Part shown: in pieces, positions 56,421 through 64,000 of the stretch | Layout of the letters: each line of letters opens with the position of its first letter | Position numbering within the stretch: position 1 is the stretch's first letter | Origin: Denitrovibrio sp. | GTDB lineage: Bacteria > Chrysiogenota > Deferribacteres > Deferribacterales > Geovibrionaceae | Length of the DNA: 64,000 bases | Direction: 5' to 3' | Assembly: GCA_002869145.1 (NCBI GenBank) | Contig: PKTM01000020.1 | Span: 62,001 to 126,000, forward strand | Program-made: the position numbers and the translations under genes | The notes under the pieces: model-generated | The model's database searches: none | What the model saw: only the letters and a program-made list of their open reading frames with translations | Told to the model about the DNA's origin: nothing

Positions 56421-56999
56421 ATGGATATAGACAAACTTTCATACGATGAATTAAAAGAACTGTATATAAAGCAATCTTAAAGAATGGATAAAATTCTTAA
56501 ACAAAGCGATAAACAGGCTAAAGAACTTTTATTATTAAATGAAGAACTGGAAAAGTTTGCTAATACTGATCCTATGACAGGATTATATAATAGAAGATAT
56601 TTTTATACTTTTGTTAAAAAAATTATCTCTCAATGTGATCGTAGTAATACAACATTCTCCTTAGCCCTGATAGATATCGATAAGTTTAAAAATATCAATG
56701 ATACATACGGACATGAAGCTGGAGATGAAATTATTAAAGATCTTTCATCAGTGCTTACTGAGTCGATCAGAGCTACCGATATAGTTGTTAGATTTGGCGG
56801 AGAAGAGTTTTTAGTTTTGCTGCATAATACCGGGGCAAATTCTGCATTCAGTGTGATTGAGCAAATTCGGGCACTTGTGAGTGAAAACTCAAAAAACTCA
56901 GCTATCGCATATACTTTCAGCTCAGGAATCTCAGAATATATAAAGTCTGAAGATATTAAAAATACAATCAAAAGGGCAGATGAAGCTTTGTATAATTAG
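56421..56999 (+). pseudogene. Small GGDEF diguanylate cyclase (SiaD-like), interrupted near its N-terminus
   Basis: From ATG 56421 the frame reads 19 codons (MDIDKLSYDELKELYIKQS), meets TAA 56478-56480 and goes on through RMDKILKQSDKQAKEL to a complete GGDEF domain (TDPMTGLYNRRYF, FGGEEF, with the RxxD inhibitory site RATD). The ATG at 56484 could restore a 171-residue cyclase, so function may survive. The first 19 residues resemble the start of the adaptor gene product (SYEELKKQHEKLL ... VIKQGDKQQ), a coiled-coil lead typical of small cyclases. It lies 128 bases after the PP2C-SiaB gene and is the likely c-di-GMP output of the Sia module. Confidence 0.82.
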
Positions 57000-57061
57000 A
57001 AAGAAAATGGACGAAATCTAGTCTCAGTTTTTTAGGGGGGATTACCTATAGGTGTGAAAAC

Positions 57062-57469
57062 CTAGTTGGGCATATTTTTTATAAAAGCGGCCATTTTTAC
57101 GTCTGTATTCATGACATGGCTCATTATCCATTTTTTTGTTTCTCTGACGGTGATGTTCAAAACCTTTTTATTCTCGCGAAACATAAAGTTAGATTTTTCA
57201 AGAGTCTGGATTTTCATTCGAAAAAGTTCGTGCTCACGCTTATGCAGTTCATAGTCCTTGTAGTCTTGTTCTTCCATAATTTTTTCTTCTGTTTCCAAAT
57301 GGATATTTGTGTATGAGACTAGAAAGTCAATAAGTTTAGTAATTTCATCTTTAGGTTCTGCTGATTCCATGCATTCTATTATACTGTCAAATGTCTGAAG
57401 GAGTGTCAGGTGCTGCTTATCTATCGATTCAATTCCTGTTACTAAATCTTCTGGCAAATCTTTTGTCAT
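57062..57469 (-). CDS. Bacteriohemerythrin
   Basis: A 135-residue four-helix oxygen-binding diiron protein. The iron ligands are visible in order: DKQH, NIHLETEE, ELHKREHELF and MSHVMNTD. It probably binds O2 for sensing, storage or protection in an anaerobe or microaerophile. It has AGGGG upstream. It is convergent with the GGDEF gene and lies downstream of the bifunctional phosphofructokinase-2 homologue. Confidence 0.92.
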   Translation of the reverse strand: MTKDLPEDLVTGIESIDKQHLTLLQTFDSIIECMESAEPKDEITKLIDFLVSYTNIHLETEEKIMEEQDYKDYELHKREHELFRMKIQTLEKSNFMFRENKKVLNITVRETKKWIMSHVMNTDVKMAAFIKNMPN

Positions 57470-57581
57470 GTTTCCGCCCCTTTTTTCAACTTTTAACTAT
57501 GGCAAGACTGGATATTAAACAAGATTCTGATTTCCAAATATTTGCCATGGAAGAGCAAGTATTTTATATTTAAATAATTAA

Positions 57582-58811
57582 TTAATCATATTCAGAAAAT
57601 TTCTTCATTTCAATCAATTTTTTGTACTGAGTGGCAGTAATCTGGAAGTATTTGTCCTGTGGAATGTATATATATGGTACATCTTCCACATTTCTGAACT
57701 CAAAAAGAGATAAAATTATTCTATTTACGCCCCTGTGACCAATAATGATGATATTTCCTTCGCCTCCGCTTAGGAACAACGCTTTTTTAAGGCCAAATTC
57801 AACACGTTTTTTTAATGTTCGGTAACTCTCACCATTAGGGTAGGTGAAGTTGTACTTATCTTTGAGCCGGTTTTCGTATAGATCCGGAAAATTTAATCGG
57901 AGTTCATCGTATGTTATAGAGTCATGGTCGCCTGTGTTTATCTCATCAAACTCTTCAAACGGAAAGATTTCGATATTCGGAATCTCTTTTTTTATTTCTT
58001 CGGCAATGGCCAGAGTCCTTTTTTTGGTGCTGGTGAAAACATAGTGTATATCAGAATCTTTGAAATGTTTTGCGAGGTCTTTGGCTTGCTGCATGCCACG
58101 CTTAGTTAGTTCTGAATCCCCTCCAATACGGTTTTCAAGATTAAAGTAGGTTTGTCCGTGGCGAACCAAATATAGATTATGAATCCAGTCTGAAACTAAA
58201 ATATCTCTGATCAGGTGATAATAAGGTATCCCTTCCTCTTTTTCTCTGATGACCTTATTGTTGAGCGAATCAATTACAATATAGTTGGGTTCATTGGTGA
58301 GCTGATCATACCGGCTCCTGTAGTATTCAATTCGCTTTAAAAAGTTCTGATACGCTTCTTCTTTTGGCAAATGACTGAATTCCAGTAATTTAGTTTTTGT
58401 ATCGATGCAAATACTTAGAAAATCATCCTCGTCGTTAACACACTAAATAAAAAGTATGTTGTAATCTGACAGCTCCTCAATAATTGACCTTCTTCTGTTT
58501 CTGCTGACATTGGCTGCGTCAATAATCGCAATGTCACCTTTGCCATTCAAGTATTCTTTGGCACTGAGGACGTTTATTGAGGCGATCTCTTCCCTTATTC
58601 TGGCAGAAACAATATTATCGGGATCGTAAAACTCATATGAGGATGTATTTTCTTTTATATATTTTCTTCTCAAATCTCCATTGTTAAAAACTTCTACATT
58701 AAGATTTTCTTTGGAAAGGTTTTCAAGGATTTTTCCTGCATGAGTCGATTTACCTCTTGCTGGAAGCCCCATCATAACTATACAGAGTTTTTTGCGTTCC
58801 TTGGCTTTCAT
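57582..58811 (-). pseudogene. 6-phosphofructo-2-kinase/fructose-2,6-bisphosphatase homologue, interrupted by TAG
   Basis: The N-terminal kinase part has MMGLPARGKSTHAGKI (P-loop) and is cut after NILFI by TAG 58445-58443. The frame continues at once with CVNDEDDFLSI, KTKLLEFSHLP and then the phosphatase half with the RHG motif (VRHGQTYFNLENRIGGDSELT) and a second catalytic His in GHRGVNR. Related eukaryotic enzymes have Glu in the FxE-x-V-x-D stretch at the stop, so GAG to TAG is likely. Reconstructed length is ~409 residues. Fructose 2,6-bisphosphate control is mostly eukaryotic; bacterial homologues are uncommon. Two partial proteins are possible: a truncated kinase, and a phosphatase from TTG 58370. 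Confidence 0.88.
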
Positions 58812-59100
58812 ATGTCTCCCTGATTCTAAGATATACGCTAATATTGCACTTCAAATATTAATCTAAGCCTTTTGTTTTAAATAAACAATACATCAGAATG
58901 ATTTCTATAAATAATTGTTTACTCCAGATATTCGCAGTTGTATCTAATATTGTTTTATTATTAACCGCTATAAGATGAGCGTGTTTTTTGAGTAATTGTA
59001 CATTTTTCAATCTAGGATGTATATTATTCATAATATGGCTTTTTGTGAATACATGCACGTAGTTTTCTTTGTATAGTCTGCGTAACAATGTTCTATTATC
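58812..59100. other. Gap without a confident gene
   Basis: About 290 bp of AT-rich sequence upstream of the phosphofructokinase-2 homologue. An 82-codon minus-strand frame (58858-59106) starts with TTG inside an operator palindrome, has no ribosome site and no recognisable domain. I see nothing else here. Confidence 0.4.
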
Positions 59101-59118
59101 TGTCAATAATAGTTGACA
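59101..59118. promoter_or_regulatory. Operator-like palindrome 1
   Basis: TGTCAATAATAGTTGACA is an inverted repeat with 6-bp arms around a 6-base centre. It shares arms GTCAA/TTGAC with a second site at 59172. It lies ~125 bases before the -24 box of the chemoreceptor promoter and is a candidate enhancer site for a sigma54 activator. Confidence 0.6.
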
Positions 59119-59171
59119 TTGCTGTAAACAGTTAACTGCATCAAGTATTTATAACTATGCTTATCGTCGCC

Positions 59172-59187
59172 GTCAACTATGGTTGAC
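59172..59187. promoter_or_regulatory. Operator-like palindrome 2
   Basis: GTCAACTATGGTTGAC repeats the GTCAA-N6-TTGAC pattern of site 1, 71 bases further on (about seven helix turns), so both sites could be bound on the same face. It is ~55 bases before the -24 box. Confidence 0.6.
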
Positions 59188-59240
59188 ATAAAACAGAATT
59201 TGACGATTACTAAGTCATTTATAAATAACATAAAATGCCA

Positions 59241-59256
59241 TGGCATACATATTGCT
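59241..59256 (+). promoter_or_regulatory. Sigma54 promoter of the chemoreceptor-cheW operon
   Basis: TGGCATACATATTGCT matches the -24/-12 consensus TGGCAC-N5-TTGCW with one mismatch and correct spacing. It is 46 bases before the chemoreceptor start, which has GGAGG 6 bases before ATG 59303. Confidence 0.8.
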
Positions 59257-59302
59257 TCATTAATAACTTAGGTTTGCTACTTTATTATTTTGGAGGTCTC
59301 CA

Positions 59303-62113
59303 ATGCTAGGGAACATAAGAATGAAGCCGAAATTGATTGGGACGTCGCTTCTGATAAGTCTGATTCCGATAATTATAATCGGGCTTATGGCGGCAAAACT
59401 GTCGAAAGATGCTCTTTTAGAGACATCTTACAACCAGCTTGAAAGTGTGCGTGAGATAAAGAAAGCTGAGATTGATGAGATGTTTCACAGCTTTCACTCA
59501 GATATTTCTACTCTGTCAGCTAATGTGAATGCAGTTATTGATAATGGTTTTAAAAGTATGAACGCTATCAATACAAACAAAGCTGTAGCAATACGGGAAC
59601 TTGCACAACAGTGGCTCACAGATGTCAAAAATCAACAGACTCTCGACCTTACAGTTGATGGGCTGGAACATTTCGAAAACTTCATCAGAACCGGCAGGAA
59701 ATCAGCGGAATATATAAAATATGCTGCAATCATCGATGATTACATCAAAAACACAGGCTATTATGACTATTTTGTGATCAGTAAAAATGGACATATTGTT
59801 CATACGCAGGCTAAAGAGGCTGATTACAACACAAATATACTTAACGGAAAATATAAAGACTCCGGTTTGGCGCAGGCAACAAGACGTGCTCTGAACGGAG
59901 AGCCGAACATGCAGGACTTCGAGCCATATGCTCCAAGTAACGGCGATGCAGCGGCTTTTGTAGCAGCTCCCATTATAGACAACGGACGAATATAAGGTGT
60001 GGTAGCTATTCAGGTAGCCACTGATAAGATTGTAAGGGTTACAGGGGACAGAACCGGTCTTGGCGAAACGGGAGAATCCTACATAATTGGCGAACACGAA
60101 GGTGTTATAGCTTTCAGAAGCAATATGGTGACCATGGGCAACGGCAATTATGTTGTGGGTTATGACATGACAGACAAGGCCACAGAATATATAAACGAAG
60201 TTCTTGCGGGTAAAAAAGGCCATGAGATTTTTACTGATTCAACAGGTAATCTTGTTCTGGTTTCATATTTACCGCTTGAGCTGGATGGACTGAACTGGGG
60301 GATGATAACCAAGCGCAACCTCGAAGATGTAATTGTAACAAAAGAGGAAGGCGACGAGATGGATCTTTTTCAGCATTTTATTCAAGAGAACGACTATTAC
60401 GATCTTTTCCTCATCCACCCAAAGGGTAAAATATTTTATACAGCGGCTCGTGAGTCTGATTATGGGACAAATATAGTAAACGGAAAGTTCGCTGATTCAG
60501 GGCTTGGTAAGCTTACCCGAAGAGTGCTTGCAAAAAAAGAATACAGTGTGCAGGATTTTGAGCCTTATGAGCCCAGCAATTTTGACCCGGCGGCTTTTCT
60601 TGCGCTTCCTATAATGCACTTAGGCGAGGTGGAGTACATAGTGGCACTGCAGATATCTCTCGCCAAAATAAATAAAGTTATGCAGCAAAGAGAAGGTATG
60701 GGCAGAACCGGTGAGACCTATCTGATAGGTTCAGACAAAAGGATGCGCTCAGACTCATTTCTTGACCCGCAGGGACATTCTGTCGTAGCTTCTTTCAAAG
60801 GTACAGTAGAGAATAATGGTGTTGATACTGAAGCATCCAGAGAGCTTCTGGCTGGAAAAACAGGCAGCAAGATCATAGAAGATTACAACGGCAACGACGT
60901 TCTTTCCTCTTACACATCATTAAAAATTGACTCTTTCACTTGGGGTTTGATAGCAGAGATAGACAAGGCAGAAGTTTATGAACCAATAAATGAACTGGTG
61001 AAGTTCATCATGCTTATTGGAATAGTTATTGCGGTTATTGTTGCCATTATTGCATACCTGCTTGCTGTTGGTATAGCTAACCCTATAATTCTTGGTGTGA
61101 GGTTCGCTCAGGAGATATCCAGAGGAGATCTTGATGCACATATAGATGTTAACCAGAAAGATGAGATAGGTATGCTGGCGAATTCTCTTAAAGAGATGGT
61201 GGCAAACCTTAGAAATATCGTCAATGACGTAAAGCATGCATCAGACAATGTTGCCACAGGCTCAAACGAACTTAGCAGTGCAGCTCAGGACATGTCGCAG
61301 GGCGCAACAGAGCAGGCGGCTTCAGCGGAAGAGGCATCATCATCCATGGAAGAGATGAACTCCAATATTAACCAAAATGCTGACAATGCTCTCCAGACAG
61401 AAAAGATAGCCCTGAAAGTTTCTGAGGATGCAAAATCCGGCGGCGAGGCAGTTCAGAAGACAGTCGCTGCCATGAGAGATATTGCAGACAAGATATCTAT
61501 TATAGAAGAGATAGCCAGACAGACAAATCTACTTGCTCTTAACGCCGCCATTGAGGCTGCCAGAGCTGGTGAACACGGTAAGGGATTTGCTGTGGTTGCA
61601 TCAGAGGTTCGCAAGCTCGCAGAAAGATCACAGGAATCAGCAGCAGAGATAAGCGAACTGTCATCAAACAGCGTGGAGGTTGCAGAGAACGCAGGCAAAC
61701 TTCTTGATCAGATACTGCCGGATATCCAAAAGACAGCAGAGCTGGTGCAGGAAATATCGGCGGGAAGCAATGAAATGCGCACAGGTGCTGACCAGATTAA
61801 CACTGCTATACAGCAGCTTGACCAGGTTATTCAGCGTAATGCAGGTGTTTCAGAAGAGATGGCTGCAACTTCAGAAGAGCTGACAGGTCAGGCAAATGGA
61901 CTCCAGCAGGCCGTATCCTTCTTTAAAATGTCAGATAGACAGAGATCTTTTAGTGATCAAAAACCAACTAAAAACAAGAAAGCTGAGGTAAAAGAGCAGA
62001 AGGCAATCCCTGCGCAAAAAAAAGAGAATAAAGCCCAGAAGAGCATAATGCTTGATATGGATAGTGAGAAAAATGGCAAAGACAAAGCCGACGATGATTT
62101 CGAAAGTTTTTAG
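59303..62113 (+). pseudogene. Methyl-accepting chemotaxis protein with duplicated sensor modules, interrupted by TAA
   Basis: Reconstructed ~936 residues: membrane helix, a long periplasmic part, second helix (~residues 565-590), HAMP and a complete signalling domain ([28 protein letters not shown]). The periplasmic part holds two copies of one module, YYDYFVISKNGHIVHT ... QDFEPYAPSN and [16 protein letters not shown] ... [13 protein letters not shown] 59993-59995 ends the first part after [17 protein letters not shown] continues in frame. In the second module the aligned residue is Glu ([10 protein letters not shown]), so GAA to TAA is the simplest origin. The remainder from GTG 59999 would lack its first helix. 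It is followed by cheW 9 bases later. Confidence 0.9.
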
Positions 62114-62122
62114 GAGCGTGCA

Positions 62123-62632
62123 ATGTCAAACGAAGATAAAAAAGATTTAAGTGCTAGCTTTCAGGTGCTCACCTTTGAACTGGACAAAGATATATTTGGA
62201 GTAGATATCACGTCTATCAGAGAAGTGCTTGATTTTACTAATCTTACACGTGTGCCTCAGACCCCTAGCTATATGAAGGGGGTGATAAACCTGAGAGGCG
62301 GAGTTGTGCCTGTTATTGACCTGAAAGAAAAGTTTTCTATGGGTACAACAGTAAAAACAGTGAACACCTGCATTATTATTTTAGAAGTAGACATAGGGGA
62401 AGAGGTTGTGGTGCTCGGGGCTCTGGCTGATTCAGTTGACGAAGTAGTGGACTTCAGCTCTGACAATGTTGAACCGGCACCTAAGATAGGCACAAACCTT
62501 AAGACAGAATTTATAAAAGGTATGGCAAAACGTAACGATGATTTTGTCATAATCCTGAATGTAAACTCTGTTTTTTCGGATGAAGACATAAAAGATGTTA
62601 ATCATGAAATATCGAAGACCCCAAAAGAATAA
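62123..62632 (+). CDS. cheW: Chemotaxis coupling protein CheW
   Basis: A 169-residue adaptor linking receptors to the kinase CheA. It has the family core VLTFELDKDIFGVDITSIREVL, then MKGVINLRGGVVPVIDL. GGAG lies 8-9 bases before ATG 62123. It forms an operon with the receptor at 59303, probably under the sigma54 promoter, and may serve a receptor-specific array. Confidence 0.94.
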   Translation: MSNEDKKDLSASFQVLTFELDKDIFGVDITSIREVLDFTNLTRVPQTPSYMKGVINLRGGVVPVIDLKEKFSMGTTVKTVNTCIIILEVDIGEEVVVLGALADSVDEVVDFSSDNVEPAPKIGTNLKTEFIKGMAKRNDDFVIILNVNSVFSDEDIKDVNHEISKTPKE

Positions 62633-62657
62633 GTAAAGCATAGGTTCATTACTAATC

Positions 62658-62687
62658 AGGCTTCGTTTTTTGCGGAGCCTTTTTTTT
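62658..62687 (+). terminator. Terminator after cheW
   Basis: AGGCTTCG (62658-62665) pairs with CGGAGCCT (62673-62680) through a 7-base loop, with one G-T pair, then a run of seven or more T. Confidence 0.88.
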
Positions 62688-62762
62688 CGTTTTTTCTTGA
62701 ATTATCTATCTCTGTGGCGTAAAAAGTATGAGCTAATATTTTATTTGGTTGAGGAGAAAATT

Positions 62763-63290
62763 TTGAAATTTCTTAGTTAATTAAGCAGATTTATTGATTC
62801 TCTCAATGAGTGGGTCGGATATTTTACGTCATGGCTTACAACTCTTCTGGTGGTAGTAGTATGCTATGATGTCTTTACAAGATATGTGCTGAAAAACAGC
62901 TATGTGGCAGTGCAGGAACTTGAATGGCATATTTTTGCTGTCATATTTCTTGTGGGTGCTGCATACACGCTGAAAGAAGACAAGCATGTTCGTGTGGATG
63001 TTATATATACAAGATTATCCGCAAAGAAGAAGGCGGTTGTGAATCTTGCCGGAACAGTACTTTTTCTGCTGCCTTTTACTCTTTTGGTGACAAAGACAGC
63101 CATACCTTTTGCAATAAACGCTTATCACTTCAATGAAATCTCTCCTGACCCGGGCGGGCTTCCTTACAGATGGCTCTTAAAATCAGCCATCGTTGTAGGT
63201 TTTGCTCTTCTTTTTATGCAGGGGCTTTCCCTAGGGATAAAATCTTTTCTTACTATAATAGGCAACGAAGAGGAGGCGTCAAATGGCTGA
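62763..63290 (+). pseudogene. dctQ: TRAP transporter small permease (DctQ), interrupted near its N-terminus
   Basis: Small membrane subunit of a TRAP uptake system for carboxylates or similar acids. From TTG 62763 (GAGGAG upstream) the frame reads five codons, meets TAA 62778-62780, then continues with LSRFIDSLNEWVGYFTSWLTTLLVVVV and the four-helix DctQ fold (CYDVFTRYVL, VQELEWHIFAVIFLVGAAYTL, DKHVRVDV). The first start after the stop is GTG 62850, which would remove the first helix. It overlaps the large subunit by 8 bases. No periplasmic binding protein gene is in the window. Confidence 0.82.
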
Positions 63291-64000
63291 GTTAATGCCG
63301 CTTTTTCTCTTTCTGTCACTTTTTATACTTTTAATGTTCGGCTTCCCTGTTGCTTTCACTCTTGGGGGAGTTTCACTGATATTCGGATACTTCACATTTG
63401 GTCTGGATTTCTTCAACCTTCTGCCGTTAAGGCTTTGGGGGGTTATGACCAATTACGTTATGATAGCTGTGCCGCTTTTTGTTTATATGGGTGTCATGAT
63501 GGAAAAATCCGGTCTGGCCGAAGAGCTGCTTGAAACCATGGCTCTGCTTTTCGGAAGGGTCAGGGGCGGTCTTGCTATTTCTGTTGTAGTGGTTGGTGCA
63601 CTGCTTGCTGCCTCCACAGGCATCGTGGGTGCAACAGTTGTTACCATGGGGCTTCTGAGCCTGCCTACCATGATAAAACGAGGCTACAGTCCAGAGGTAG
63701 CCACAGGCACTATATGTGCCGCAGGTACTTTAGGGCAGATAATCCCGCCTTCCATAGTGCTTGTACTTCTTGGCAGCATACTGAACGTCTCCATAGGCGA
63801 TATGTTTATGGGTGCGGTTTTTCCGGGGCTGCTTCTGGTTAGTCTTTATTTCATATGGATACTCTTCATTGCCTTCATACGCCCTGATGCATCACCTGCC
63901 ATGCCCGCTGCTGAGCTTGCAGATTTTTCCGGCTGGCCTATGATAATCCGCATATTCAAAGCTTTCATACCTCCTTTTTTCCTTATACTTTCTGTGCTTG
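63283..64000 (+). CDS. dctM: TRAP transporter large permease (DctM), partial
   Basis: The main membrane subunit of the TRAP system; the first 239 residues are seen and the frame is open to the window edge. AGGAGG lies 7 bases before ATG 63283. Typical DctM features are FGFPVAFTLGGVSLIFG, the AASTGIVGATVVTMG segment, GYSPEVATGTICAAGTLGQIIPPSI and several hydrophobic helices. Its start is coupled to dctQ, whose interruption may lower its translation. Confidence 0.93.
   Translation, partial: MAELMPLFLFLSLFILLMFGFPVAFTLGGVSLIFGYFTFGLDFFNLLPLRLWGVMTNYVMIAVPLFVYMGVMMEKSGLAEELLETMALLFGRVRGGLAISVVVVGALLAASTGIVGATVVTMGLLSLPTMIKRGYSPEVATGTICAAGTLGQIIPPSIVLVLLGSILNVSIGDMFMGAVFPGLLLVSLYFIWILFIAFIRPDASPAMPAAELADFSGWPMIIRIFKAFIPPFFLILSVL

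Noticed and set aside
58858-59106. Minus-strand frame of 82 codons
   Set aside because: TTG start inside an operator palindrome, no ribosome site, no recognisable domain and strongly AT-biased composition.

Overview
The window looks like the chromosome of a motile, flagellated, anaerobic or microaerophilic Gram-negative bacterium. The low-GC, AT-rich intergenic style, the long flagellin, many chemoreceptors, TRAP carboxylate uptake, bacteriohemerythrin, RecBCD and c-di-GMP genes fit a member of the Deferribacteres (Denitrovibrio/Geovibrio type). That assignment is inference from gene content only.

Layout. 1-2.5 kb: cdsA (partial)-dxr-rseP, a lipid/isoprenoid/envelope operon. 2.7-5.5 kb: a sigma28-type promoter, a very long flagellin and a small DUF2292 gene. 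5.6-8.2 kb: NeuC-like epimerase, exonuclease III and a Nudix hydrolase. 8.2-16.1 kb: PilZ protein, two unknown genes, a chemoreceptor, ybeD, nfeD, trmB, rpmB and a transglutaminase-like membrane protein. 16.2-19 kb: radical SAM, PtmE-like nucleotidyltransferase and NeuA-like cytidylyltransferase, which with NeuC suggest nonulosonic acid (legionaminic-type) synthesis for surface or flagellin glycosylation. 19-25.3 kb: a sensor kinase without the usual phospho-acceptor His, an AEC transporter and two GT39 glycosyltransferases. 25.4-31.5 kb: recJ, rel, a CPA2 antiporter and a UspE-like protein. 31.6-39.9 kb: a recC-recB-recD operon. 40-43.1 kb: a PAS-GGDEF cyclase, a DMT permease, tRNA-Pro and a decayed copy of the tRNA 3' end. 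62.1-64 kb: CheW and a TRAP transporter running off the window.

The most interesting region is 43.1-57 kb. A type I secretion system (TolC-like outer membrane protein with an SH3 domain, LapB-like ABC exporter, HlyD-like adaptor carrying a cytoplasmic PAS domain) surrounds a 1334-residue, extremely acidic protein made mainly of DDTPxE hexapeptides. The same locus encodes a SiaC homologue, a REC-REC-PAS-PP2C-SiaB fusion, a LuxR-type regulator and a GGDEF cyclase. This looks like a Sia partner-switch/c-di-GMP module dedicated to a secreted or surface-retained acidic protein.

A second striking pattern is that seven genes (recC, a DMT permease, the PP2C-SiaB fusion, the GGDEF gene, a 6PF2K/FBPase-2 homologue, a chemoreceptor and the TRAP small subunit) are cut by eight in-frame stop codons of all three kinds, with coding sequence continuing in the same frame and no frameshift seen. 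An eighth gene (uspE-like) lacks a normal start codon. All these changes could be single-base substitutions.
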